Shown: one piece after another, positions 40,335 to 48,981 of the stretch
How the letters are laid out: each line of letters starts with the position of its first letter
Position numbering within the stretch: position 1 is the first letter of the stretch
DNA from: DAOUKH01 sp965219875
Lineage (GTDB): Bacteria > Chloroflexota > Dehalococcoidia > SHYB01
Assembly (NCBI GenBank): GCA_965219875.1
Contig: CBDCOW010000001.1
Coordinates: 124,001 to 188,000, forward strand
Direction: 5' to 3'
Length of the DNA stretch: 64,000 nucleotides
Made by a program: the position numbers and the translations under genes
Notes under the pieces: model-generated
Told to the model about the DNA's origin: nothing
Seen by the model: only the letters and a program-made list of their open reading frames with translations
Databases searched by the model: none

Positions 40335-42620
40335 ATGCTTAGAGTCTCGCTTCGCCGGCTCGTGACCGCCGCGGCGCTCCTTGGGGCGCTCGCGGCCTTG
40401 GTCGCAGCCTGCAGCAGCGACGAGCCTGCGGCGCTGCCGACGATCGCGCCTGAGGTGCCGCCGACCGCGACACCCACGGCGGTGCCGACCGCCACGCCCA
40501 CCGCGGTACCGACCGCGACACCCACGCCGCTGCCGACCGCGACACCCACGCCGCTGCCGACCGCCACGCCCACGGCGGCGCCGACCGCCACGCCTACGGC
40601 AGCGCCGACCGCGGCACCCACGGAGGTGCCGACCGCCACGCCCACGGCAGTCCCAACCGCCACGCCCACGGTAGTGCCAACCGCCACCTCCACGGCAGTG
40701 CCGACCGCCACCTCCACGGCAGTGCCGACCGCTACACCCACAGCGGTGCCGACCGCTACGCCCATACCACCCTACGCCGCGGTCTGGGCAAGCCTGTTGA
40801 ACAGCGACTGGTTGGAGCGGAACAGACCGGCCTTAGCGTCGGCGATCATAGCGCTTCAGTGGGTCGGAGACGGGATTGGTGAAGCCGAGGAAGAGCCCGT
40901 CCAAGGATTGGTACACCTCGCGACGTTCCACGAGTCCGCTTTCGGCGCTCTCATGGACAAGGCTTGGGTTGAAGACGGCCTCGACGAGTCTGAAGCTAGC
41001 GTCGTGGAGGACCTCTATTGGGCCGCAGAACGGGGCGGTGAAGCCGCGGCCCTGCTGATTCTCGCGCTGTCCTTCCTTGAGACCGTCGAGCCCGCTGACA
41101 GCGCCGCGGTGAGTCAACTCGCCGTCATTGCTTCCTACGGAGCGGGAACCCTCTCCTCCGTAGCGGACAAACCGTGGGTCGAGGACGGCCTTGAGGATTC
41201 TGAGCTTGAGGTCATACAGCGCCTAGGCTGGATTGCGGCCGAGGATGAAGCAGCGGCCGCAACGATCGCCGGGATGCCCTTCCTCGAGGTGCTAGAGCCC
41301 TCCGACTCTGCAGCGGTGAAGTCGCTGCAGCGCCTAGCCTCTTTCAGGCCGCGCGACTTTCAGCGGGTCATGTCTCACCCGACCATCATCGCAGGCATCA
41401 CGGATGATTGGGCAAAGATCGTCGTGGTGCTGTACGGAGTGAGCACTACCAACCCACGCCTGATCAGTTCGCTTCTTGACCCGGACCGGGTGGCGCTGGA
41501 GGAACGGGCCGTCGAGTTGCCACTGGCCGGCGAGGTCAACCTCGCTATCATCCGAACCGCTCCGGGTGCGGCGCGCAGCATGGACTTGCTGGAGCATGCC
41601 GTGCGACATGCCGAAGAGTTCATGGGGGTGCCCTTCCCCACTGGCTATGTTGGCTACCTGTTTGGAGAGGCTGTCACGCCGTCCTCCGCTGGGACGAACT
41701 TCGGCACGCACATCGCCAGTCTATCAAAATATGACGTGGATGACGGCAGCCGTGAATCCGAAGTCGCAGGCGTCCACATCGCTCACGAGGTGGCGCACTA
41801 CTATTGGAACGGGAGCAGCGATTGGATCGATGAAGGGGCGGCGGAGTTCATGGCCTCCGTCGCCGAGTACGCCCGCACCGGCCAGCCGGTGGGGATTACC
41901 AACGACCCCTGTGGCTATGCCCGCACGATCGCGGAGTTGGAGCGCCTGGCCCCCTCCCAAGGCGATGAAGCGTTCACCTGCAACTACGCCCTAGGCGAGC
42001 GCGTGTTCGTGGACCTCTACCGCAGTTTCAACGAGGATAGGGTTCGGCGAGGCCTCCGGAACCTTTACAAGTTGTCGCAAGCCGAAGGCGAGGATGACAC
42101 AGAGTCCGGCACAGAAGTCGGGATGAGCCACCTCAGAGAAGCCTTCAGGATGGGCGCGGACATCGCGGCTCCCGTCGTCAACGTCATAACGTCCAGGTGG
42201 TACGACGGAAGCGAGCCGTATGACGCCTCCGCGCGAGACATCTCGCCGATCGATCCCAATCTGTACACTGTCAATGGGCGTATCGATCAGGCGTATGTGA
42301 GCGCGGTCAGAGGTGGGACGCCAGGGTCTAGCTTCTCTTCCCAGACCGCGAGCGATTGGGTATGGCTGTTCATAGACTATGACTACGCAGTGTCGGCCCC
42401 CTACGAGGTGGAGTTGGAGCTTGTGGACTACTTCGAGGACGGCTTTGTCTTCGATCGCCGCACCGTGTCGTTCACTGCAAAGCCAGAATATGTCGGTGGT
42501 TCATGGTGGCTTCGGGTAGGGGTCTCGCCCTCGGAGCGGTGGGCCGTTGGCCGGTATTGGGTGTACGTGTACCACGAGGGACGGAAGGTGGCCGAGGTGG
42601 AGTACGAGGTGGTTCCGTAA
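40335..42620 (+). CDS. lipoprotein with Pro/Thr linker and MA-type metallopeptidase domain
   Basis: 761 residues from ATG 40335. The signal peptide ends LVAACSS (lipid Cys26). A (PTATPTAVPTATPT)-like linker runs to about 145. A repeat region follows (about 150-350) with units containing DKAWVEDGLDESE, DKPWVEDGLEDSE and repeated FLE-x-xEPxDSAAV. A gluzincin-like domain has HEVAH (484-488) and E500 in DWIDEGAAEF, close to the peptidase-MA pattern. A final beta-rich domain ends VYHEGRKVAEVEYEVVP. It is likely an anchored cell-surface protease or a protease-fold binding protein. Confidence 0.82.
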   Translation: MLRVSLRRLVTAAALLGALAALVAACSSDEPAALPTIAPEVPPTATPTAVPTATPTAVPTATPTPLPTATPTPLPTATPTAAPTATPTAAPTAAPTEVPTATPTAVPTATPTVVPTATSTAVPTATSTAVPTATPTAVPTATPIPPYAAVWASLLNSDWLERNRPALASAIIALQWVGDGIGEAEEEPVQGLVHLATFHESAFGALMDKAWVEDGLDESEASVVEDLYWAAERGGEAAALLILALSFLETVEPADSAAVSQLAVIASYGAGTLSSVADKPWVEDGLEDSELEVIQRLGWIAAEDEAAAATIAGMPFLEVLEPSDSAAVKSLQRLASFRPRDFQRVMSHPTIIAGITDDWAKIVVVLYGVSTTNPRLISSLLDPDRVALEERAVELPLAGEVNLAIIRTAPGAARSMDLLEHAVRHAEEFMGVPFPTGYVGYLFGEAVTPSSAGTNFGTHIASLSKYDVDDGSRESEVAGVHIAHEVAHYYWNGSSDWIDEGAAEFMASVAEYARTGQPVGITNDPCGYARTIAELERLAPSQGDEAFTCNYALGERVFVDLYRSFNEDRVRRGLRNLYKLSQAEGEDDTESGTEVGMSHLREAFRMGADIAAPVVNVITSRWYDGSEPYDASARDISPIDPNLYTVNGRIDQAYVSAVRGGTPGSSFSSQTASDWVWLFIDYDYAVSAPYEVELELVDYFEDGFVFDRRTVSFTAKPEYVGGSWWLRVGVSPSERWAVGRYWVYVYHEGRKVAEVEYEVVP

Positions 42621-42646
42621 CGGTGCCTGCCGCAGGCAGAGCCGGC

Positions 42647-42655
42647 TGGTAGACT
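42647..42655 (+). promoter_or_regulatory. extended -10 element before Nudix gene
   Basis: TGGTAGACT, with its -10 hexamer only 9 bases from the ATG at 42665. If used, the transcript would be nearly leaderless. Confidence 0.35.
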
Positions 42656-42664
42656 GCGGCCGCG

Positions 42665-43234
42665 ATGCGGTTTGTCCGGGGGCCCTTTCCGCCGACCGAT
42701 GATCTTGATGCGGCGCGGCGCGTGCTGCTGGCGTATGACGCGCCCGACGAGGCGCAGCGGGCGGTGCGTGACCGGATGCTGGCCTTTATCGACGCGCACC
42801 CGCAGGACGGGCACCGCAGGACGTGCCTGCCGGGCCATCTGACCGGCTCCGCCTTGGTGCTCGACCATGAGGAGCGGCGGGCGCTGCTCACCTATCACCG
42901 CAAGCTGGGTCGCTGGTTGCAGCTCGGCGGGCACGCCGACGGCGATGCCAACCTCGCCGGTGTGGCGCTGCGGGAGGCGGTGGAGGAGAGCGGGATCGCC
43001 GACCTCGCTATCGACCCCGCGCCGGTCGACCTCGACGTCCACGTGATACCGGCCCGCCCCGGCGAGCCGGAGCACCTGCACCTCGATACGCGCTTTCTGG
43101 TCCGCGCCGGTCCCGGAGCCGAGCCCCGCATAAGCAGCGAGTCTCTCGACCTGCGCTGGTTCGCGCCGGGCGACCTTGCGGGCGTCGAAACTGACGACTC
43201 GGTGCGCCGTCTCTTCCGCATCGCGTTCGGCTAG
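42665..43234 (+). CDS. Nudix hydrolase
   Basis: 189 residues. The Nudix box reads GGHADGDANLAGVALREAVE then ESG: the REAVEESG core is intact, while the upstream Glu of the consensus is Ala. This variant with HADGD is common in one subgroup. The preceding region LTGSALVLDHEERRALLTYH and LGRWLQLGGHA is typical. Such enzymes hydrolyse nucleoside diphosphates linked to a second moiety. The N-terminal 55 residues are a helical extension. Confidence 0.88.
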   Translation: MRFVRGPFPPTDDLDAARRVLLAYDAPDEAQRAVRDRMLAFIDAHPQDGHRRTCLPGHLTGSALVLDHEERRALLTYHRKLGRWLQLGGHADGDANLAGVALREAVEESGIADLAIDPAPVDLDVHVIPARPGEPEHLHLDTRFLVRAGPGAEPRISSESLDLRWFAPGDLAGVETDDSVRRLFRIAFG

Positions 43235-43369
43235 GACTCACCGCTTCTTGTCATCCCCTAGTCCCGCTGGTACGCTCGTTTCCGGTGACCGCTCCTGTGG
43301 GCCGCGCTCCGCGCCGCCGTTCTCGTGGTCTACCGCCGCTGTCCGTCTACGATGACCGCAGGAGGCGCC

Positions 43370-44395
43370 GTGCAGGTCTCAATCAACGCCTTTCTCCGCA
43401 ACCCGCCGATCTCGGGGCGCTCACACGCGCAGCTCTACGGCGAGTTCCTCGAAATGATGGAGTACGCCGACCAGAACGGGATCGTGCGGGTCGCCCTCGC
43501 CGAGCACCATTTCGAGGATGACGGCTACCTGCCCTCCCAGTTCGTGATGGCGGGGGCGATCGCGGCGCGGACCAAGCGCATCGAGATCTGGTTCGGCATT
43601 ATGGTGCTGCCGCTCCACCATCCGTTGAGCGTGGCCGAGGACGGCGCGGTGCTCGACTGCCTGAGCGGGGGGCGCTTCACCCTCGGCGTCGCGGGCGGCT
43701 ATCACCACAAGGAGTTCGACGGCTACGGCGTGCCTCGTAACGAGCGGGCCGCGCGCATGGACGAGTCCCTCGACATCATCCGGCGCTGCTGGGAGGACGA
43801 GGGCCCGTTCGACTACGACGGCCGCTTCTGGAAGCTGAAGGGGATCAAGGTGCGTCCCAGACCGGTGCAGCAGCCCCGGCCCAAGATCATGCTCGGCGGC
43901 AACAGCGAGGCCGCGGCCCGGCGCGCGGCGCGCTACGCCGACGGCTTCATGCCGGTGGGGGGCCAGTGGTGGGCGCCCTATCGGGACGAGATGCTGAAGC
44001 TGGGCAAGGACCCTGGGCCGGAGCTTCCCCGTGCGCCGGAGCCGCATCCCTTCCATCTCCACGTCGCCCGCGACCCCGAGCGCGCGTGGGACGTCATCGC
44101 ACCGCACGCCCTCCACGAGTGGAACGCCTACGCCCAGTACAACGACGACGACCCGAACATGATGTTCTTCACCGCGCCAAGCGCGGATATTCTGAAGGAG
44201 CGGGGCATCTACCGTGTGATGACGCCGGAGGAATGCGCCGAGTTCCTCCTCCGCCAGCGACAGGCGCTCGGTGACTATGCCTCGCTGAACCTCCGCCCCA
44301 CCATGGGCGGGATGCCGGCTGAGCTTGGCCAGGAGTGCCTGGAGCTCGTGGTTAATGAAGTGATACCGCGGGTACGCGACGCCGACGCAGGCTAG
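43370..44395 (+). CDS. LLM-class flavin-dependent oxidoreductase
   Basis: 341 residues from GTG 43370, after AGGAGG at 43360-43365; an ATG at 43352 lacks an SD. The luciferase-like TIM barrel is shown by ALAEHHFEDDGYLPS, IEIWFGIMVLPLHHPLSVAE, LSGGRFTLGVAGGYHHKEF and PRPKIMLGGNSEAAARRAARYADGF split across strands. The enzyme uses FMN or F420. Many such genes in SAR202-like genomes are thought to attack recalcitrant organics; the substrate here is open. Confidence 0.9.
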   Translation: MQVSINAFLRNPPISGRSHAQLYGEFLEMMEYADQNGIVRVALAEHHFEDDGYLPSQFVMAGAIAARTKRIEIWFGIMVLPLHHPLSVAEDGAVLDCLSGGRFTLGVAGGYHHKEFDGYGVPRNERAARMDESLDIIRRCWEDEGPFDYDGRFWKLKGIKVRPRPVQQPRPKIMLGGNSEAAARRAARYADGFMPVGGQWWAPYRDEMLKLGKDPGPELPRAPEPHPFHLHVARDPERAWDVIAPHALHEWNAYAQYNDDDPNMMFFTAPSADILKERGIYRVMTPEECAEFLLRQRQALGDYASLNLRPTMGGMPAELGQECLELVVNEVIPRVRDADAG

Positions 44396-44405
44396 GGGAG
44401 GACCG

Positions 44406-44424
44406 GCGGCCACGGTGGCCGTTT
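44406..44424 (+). terminator. terminator-like hairpin between LLM and protease-like genes
   Basis: CGGCCAC-G-GTGGCCG followed by TTTT. The next ATG (44429) is four bases after the U-run, and the weak SD GGTGG lies inside the stem, so the hairpin may also limit translation of the next gene. Confidence 0.6.
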
Positions 44425-44428
44425 TGCA

Positions 44429-46369
44429 ATGACGACGCGCGTGCTCATAGCCGTCTGCGCCGCGCTCTTGGCGGTGGCCGCGTGCCGGGGCGCGCCGGAG
44501 CCGGACCCCGTGACCGTCGAGCCGACTCCGCGACCGACGGCTACGGCTGTGCCCACGATCACGCCGCGTCCCACGCCAACGCTTATGCCCACGGCTACGC
44601 GGACGCCGACGCCGACGCCGCTCCCGACGCCTACACCGACGCCCACGGCGACACCGACACCGACGCCCACCGCTACGCCGACGCCAACGAGCACGCCCAT
44701 GCCGACGCCGACACCGCTTCCTACGTGGACGCCCGCGCCTACATGGACACCCGCACCGACATGGACACCCCAGCCCACGCCGAGGCCAACGCGGCGTTTG
44801 ACGCCGACGCCAACGCCGCGTCCGACGGCGACCCCCACCATCACCCCGACGGCGAGGCCCCGTCCCAGCCCAACGCCCACCATCCAGCAAACGCTGGTGG
44901 TCACCGTCGCCACCGTCCGCCCAAGCGTGGTGAAGATCTCGACCCTCTCCACCGTTGGCTCGGGCGTCATCATCGAGACCGGGGCCGACGGCGGGGCGCT
45001 TGTTCTCACCGCGCACCAAGTCGTTGAAGACGGCACGGCCATCGCGGTGTTGGTGAACGACGCCGCGCTGTACACCGGGGAGGTCGTCGGCGTCGACGCG
45101 GTCAGGAACCTGGCGCTTGTCCGTATCTGCTGCTCGGAAGACTTCCGCGCCTCGCCGCTTGGCGCCGACATCGCGCCGCCCGCGGGCGACACGGTGTTCG
45201 CGATGGGGTACTCGCTGGGCGGCGACCGGGCGGCGGTCGCCGAAGCCACGGTCACCGGCATTGAGTTCGACTCGTCCACGAACCGCTGGGTGATCCGCAC
45301 GGGCTCGCCGGTCGACCCCGACCACCGCGGCGGCCCGTTGTTCGCCTTGGACGGGCGTGTCACCGGGGTGAACGTCATCGAGCCCGGCGCGCCGGTGTCG
45401 TCCGGCTTCGCCGTCTCGGCGGCCACGGTCCAGGACACCCTCCCCTTCCTCAGGGAGGGAAGCGCCGCGCCCCTTCCCAGGCCGGCGGGGCCGACGGCAA
45501 CGCCCGTCCCCATTCCCGACCCTCTGTCCCAGAGCGTGACGGAGTTCGGCCTAGGCGACCTCATCCGGTTGGGGGACCTGGTCGCGGTCGTGCTCGGGTG
45601 GAGAGAGCCGGAGCTCCCGGTCCACATCCGGCCCAACCCGGACAGCAAGTACGTCGCCGTCGACCTCGCCTTGGTCAACGCCGGGGAGCGGGATGTATCG
45701 AGGCTCTTCACCATCCGGCTCAAGGACTCGGCGACTCGTGTGTACGACCCGGAGCGGGGAGCGCTCGCCAGAGGGGCCGAGCTCCCCGGCCAAGGGGTTA
45801 TCAACTCCGGGGAACGTATCCGCAGCGAGGTTGCCTTCCAGATCGCGGATGATGCGGAAGGACTGCTCCTCAGTCTCACCCTGCGCACCCTCGGCGGCCA
45901 GGAGGCCCTCGTCGCCCTCGGCCCACGGCCCAGGGCCCTCGAGCCGCCGGCGCTGATCCCCGGCGAAACGCCGCCCACCATCTTCGCCGCCGGCGAGCCC
46001 GTCCAGACCGGAGACGTGGAGTTGCTCCTCCACGGCGCCCAGTCGCTCACCGAGGGCCTGCCCGTCCGCCCCGACTCCGGGTTCCGGTTCGTGGTCCTCG
46101 ACCTATCGGTCAAAAACCTCTCGACCGGGGGGATTGAGATCGACTCCGACAAGCAGATGACCCTGAAGGACTCGCTGGGCTACATCTACGCCATCAGCCC
46201 GGCGACATGGTCGGCCATCGGCTCGCCCGTCAACGGCTTCTTCGACGCCGAGCAGGTGAAACAGGGACTCATCGTCTTCGAAATCCCCCACGACGCCGAC
46301 GGCCTCACCTTCATCTTCGAACCGCTCTTCGGCTTCGGTAAGGTCGTCATCGCCGTCGATCCCGACTAG
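44429..46369 (+). CDS. trypsin-fold lipoprotein with Ser-to-Arg active site and two DUF4352-like domains
   Basis: 646 residues. The signal peptide ends AVAACRGA (Cys19), followed by a long Pro/Thr linker (about 28-150). The DegP/S1C-like domain has His196 in LTAHQVV and Asp223 in GVDAVRNLALV. The serine motif reads DPDHRGGPL in place of GNSGGPL, so position 300 is Arg; protease activity is unlikely. Two beta domains with DUF4352 features follow (SKYVAVDLALVNAGERD, FRFVVLDLSVKNLSTGG). It is probably a surface-anchored binding protein. The codon CGC is one base from the serine codon AGC. Confidence 0.85.
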   Translation: MTTRVLIAVCAALLAVAACRGAPEPDPVTVEPTPRPTATAVPTITPRPTPTLMPTATRTPTPTPLPTPTPTPTATPTPTPTATPTPTSTPMPTPTPLPTWTPAPTWTPAPTWTPQPTPRPTRRLTPTPTPRPTATPTITPTARPRPSPTPTIQQTLVVTVATVRPSVVKISTLSTVGSGVIIETGADGGALVLTAHQVVEDGTAIAVLVNDAALYTGEVVGVDAVRNLALVRICCSEDFRASPLGADIAPPAGDTVFAMGYSLGGDRAAVAEATVTGIEFDSSTNRWVIRTGSPVDPDHRGGPLFALDGRVTGVNVIEPGAPVSSGFAVSAATVQDTLPFLREGSAAPLPRPAGPTATPVPIPDPLSQSVTEFGLGDLIRLGDLVAVVLGWREPELPVHIRPNPDSKYVAVDLALVNAGERDVSRLFTIRLKDSATRVYDPERGALARGAELPGQGVINSGERIRSEVAFQIADDAEGLLLSLTLRTLGGQEALVALGPRPRALEPPALIPGETPPTIFAAGEPVQTGDVELLLHGAQSLTEGLPVRPDSGFRFVVLDLSVKNLSTGGIEIDSDKQMTLKDSLGYIYAISPATWSAIGSPVNGFFDAEQVKQGLIVFEIPHDADGLTFIFEPLFGFGKVVIAVDPD

Positions 46370-46432
46370 GCGTCCCGATAAGGTACTATGGCCGCCGGCG
46401 GAAGGCGCGGGGCTCGATAGCAGGAGGTCGTC

Positions 46433-48055
46433 ATGGCGAAGGTGAGCGGGTCGTATCTGGTGGCGAAGGCGTTGCAGAACGAGGGCGTCGATACGCTGTT
46501 CTATCTGATGGGCGGGCCAATTTCGCCAATTATCTCAGAGGCGGAGAAGCTGGGTCTGACCTGCTACTACGTCCGCCACGAGCAGGCGGCGGCGATGGCG
46601 GCGCACGCTTATGCCCGCGCTACGGGCAAAACCGGCGTCTGCGTCACGACGGCGGGCCCCGGCACCGCCAACGCCATCACCGGCGTCGCCAACGCCCAGG
46701 CCGACGCGTGCCCCGTGATCTGCGTGGGCGGTTCCTCCTCGATCGAGGGGATCGGCGTCGAGGTCTTCCAGGAGATGGACCAAGTTCCGATGTTCAAGTC
46801 GGTCACCAAGCTGGCGATGAAGATGGACCTCACGCACCGCATCCCCGAATATCTCAGCATCGGCTTCCGCCACGCCCAGGACGGCTGCAAAGGGGCCGTT
46901 TATCTGGACGCACCGGGGGACGTGCTGACGCGGCAGGTCGAAGAAGAGAAAGTCACCTACCCTGAGCGGTACCGGGTGAGCGCCCGCGCCTACGGCGACC
47001 CGGCGCTGGTGCGCGAGGCGGTCGGCGTGCTCGCCGGCGCGAAGAAACCGCTCGTCATCACCGGCAGCGGCATCTTTTGGTCGGAGGCGGAGGCGGAGCT
47101 ACGAGCCTTCGTCGAGGCCACGGGGATCCCGTTCTTCACCACACCCCAGGGGCGCGGTGCGATCTCCGAAGACCACGATCTCTTCTTCCCCGGCGCGCGC
47201 AGCGGCGCGTTTCGGGAGGCCGACGCGGTCTGCGTGGTCGGCACGCGGGCGAACGCGATGCTGTTCAACCTCCGCGCTCCCCGCTTCAACGCCGACGCGA
47301 AGATCATCGAGATCAACGTCGATGGCAAAGAGCTTGGCCACAACCGCGCCGTCGACGTGGGGATCCTGGGCGACGCCCGTGCCGTCCTCGAACAGCTGAC
47401 GCAAGAGGCCGCGGGGCGCATCGATCCCACCGCCTACGGCGAGTGGGTGAAGACGCTCCGCGCCACCGACGCGGCGCGAGAGGAGCGCGCGCAAGACCTG
47501 CTCCACTCCGACGCCGACCCGATTCACCCGCTGCGTCTCTGCAGGGAGCTACGGGAGGCGATGAGCCCCGACGACATTCTAGTGGTGGACGGTCACGAGA
47601 CGCTCGGCTTCGCCCGCCACTCGATCCCCACCTTCCTGCCGCGCCACCGGCTCAACGCCGGCCCGCACGGCGTCATGGGCGTCGGCGTGCCCTTCGGACT
47701 CGGCGCGCAGGCCGCCAATCCCGACAAGCGCGTCGTCGTGCTCAGCGGCGACGGCGCCTTCGGGTGGAACGGCATGGAGATGGATACGGCGGTGCGCCAC
47801 AACCTCAACATCAAGGTCGTCATCTGCAACAACGCCGGCTTCACCAGCCGGGGATCCTACGGGAGTGTGGGGCGCGAACTCGGCTGGCAGCGCTACGACC
47901 AGATGATGGCCGCCATCGGCTGTCACGGCGAGTGGGTGGAGAAGCCGGAGGACATCCGCGCCGCCATCGACCGCGCCTTCGCCGCCGACGGGCCCGCCGT
48001 CGTCAACGTCCGCACCGACCCCGCCGCCCGCGCCGGCTCCGCCATCGGCATGTAG
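46433..48055 (+). CDS. ThDP-dependent enzyme (acetolactate synthase-like)
   Basis: 540 residues; AGGAGG sits six bases before the ATG. ThDP activation Glu50 is in YYVRHEQAAAMAAHAYAR. The cofactor motif is GDGAFGWNGMEMDTAV ending VVICNNAGF. The central domain has FMN/FAD-free acetolactate-synthase-like features (VGTRANAMLFNLRAP). Candidates are oxalyl-CoA decarboxylase, benzaldehyde lyase-type or sulfoacetaldehyde acetyltransferase-like enzymes; a true IlvB is less likely since no ilvN follows. It stands alone. Confidence 0.85.
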   Translation: MAKVSGSYLVAKALQNEGVDTLFYLMGGPISPIISEAEKLGLTCYYVRHEQAAAMAAHAYARATGKTGVCVTTAGPGTANAITGVANAQADACPVICVGGSSSIEGIGVEVFQEMDQVPMFKSVTKLAMKMDLTHRIPEYLSIGFRHAQDGCKGAVYLDAPGDVLTRQVEEEKVTYPERYRVSARAYGDPALVREAVGVLAGAKKPLVITGSGIFWSEAEAELRAFVEATGIPFFTTPQGRGAISEDHDLFFPGARSGAFREADAVCVVGTRANAMLFNLRAPRFNADAKIIEINVDGKELGHNRAVDVGILGDARAVLEQLTQEAAGRIDPTAYGEWVKTLRATDAAREERAQDLLHSDADPIHPLRLCRELREAMSPDDILVVDGHETLGFARHSIPTFLPRHRLNAGPHGVMGVGVPFGLGAQAANPDKRVVVLSGDGAFGWNGMEMDTAVRHNLNIKVVICNNAGFTSRGSYGSVGRELGWQRYDQMMAAIGCHGEWVEKPEDIRAAIDRAFAADGPAVVNVRTDPAARAGSAIGM

Positions 48056-48067
48056 CCTCGGCGGCGC

Positions 48068-48952
48068 TTAGACCGTACGGGCTATGCCCGCGGCGCGGAG
48101 GTTTTCGAGGATGGTCTTCGTGGAGCGGGAGAGGTTGAGCGTGTAGAAGTGCACGCCCTTCGCTCCCTGCTCCAGCAGCTCACGGCACTGCTGGGTCGAG
48201 TAGTCGATGCCCGCGGCGATGACTGCCTCCCGGTCGCCGGCGATGGGTTCGATGCGGTCGAGCAGGCGTTTGGGGATCGACGCGCCGCAGAGGTCGGTGA
48301 AGCGCTTGATCTGGCCGACGTTGGTGATGGGCATAATGCCGGGAAGGACCGGCGCGTCGATGCCGGCGGCGCGGACGCGCTCGACGAAGCGGAAGAAGGC
48401 GTCGTTGTCGAAGAAAAGCTGGGTGACGATGAAGTCGGCCCCGGCGTCGATCTTCCGTTTGAGGTGGTCGAGGTCGGCCTCCAGGCTCGACGACTCGATG
48501 TGGCCTTCGGGATAGCCCGCGACGCCGATGGAGAAGCCCCACCGTGCGCGGATGCGGGCCACAAGCTCGTCGGCGTGGGCGAGGCCGTCGGGGTGCGGCG
48601 TAAACGTGGCGTCGCCTTGGGGGGGATCGCCGCGCAGCGCGAGGACGTTCTCGATGCCCCGCGCATCGATGTCGGCGAGCACGGCGTCGATCTCGACCTT
48701 GGACGCGCCGACGCAGGTCAGGTGCGCCATGCTCTCCAGGCCGAAGCGCGACTTGGCCATCTGGACCACGTCGAGGGTCTTGCGGTGGGTGCTCCCCCCC
48801 GCGCCCCAGGTCACTGAAACGTAGGCGGGCTCGAGGCTTCGCAGGCGCTCGACGGCGCGGAGCAGCGCCTCCGCCGACTTCTCGTCCTTCGGGGGAAAGA
48901 ACTCGAACGAGAAGCTGTGGCCCGACTGTGCGAGCTTGTCCGCGATCTTCAT
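48068..48952 (-). CDS. metF: methylenetetrahydrofolate reductase
   Basis: 294 residues, typical MetF length. Catalytic Glu17 is in SFSFEFFPPKD. FAD-binding features are VTWGAGGSTHRKTLD, HLTCVGASK and VLALRGDPPQGD; DFIVTQLFFDND is also conserved. It reduces CH2-H4folate to methyl-H4folate for methionine synthesis. It lies 29 bases downstream of a second MTHFR-type gene, so the two probably form one unit. Confidence 0.94.
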   Translation of the reverse strand: MKIADKLAQSGHSFSFEFFPPKDEKSAEALLRAVERLRSLEPAYVSVTWGAGGSTHRKTLDVVQMAKSRFGLESMAHLTCVGASKVEIDAVLADIDARGIENVLALRGDPPQGDATFTPHPDGLAHADELVARIRARWGFSIGVAGYPEGHIESSSLEADLDHLKRKIDAGADFIVTQLFFDNDAFFRFVERVRAAGIDAPVLPGIMPITNVGQIKRFTDLCGASIPKRLLDRIEPIAGDREAVIAAGIDYSTQQCRELLEQGAKGVHFYTLNLSRSTKTILENLRAAGIARTV

Positions 48953-48981
48953 GGCCTGCGTTTTCCGGCGGGGGTCCCGCG

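Noticed and set aside
40381..40765. Tandem nucleotide repeats that could suggest a CRISPR or minisatellite
   Set aside because: They encode the PTATPTAVP linker in frame; no spacer structure or cas gene is present.
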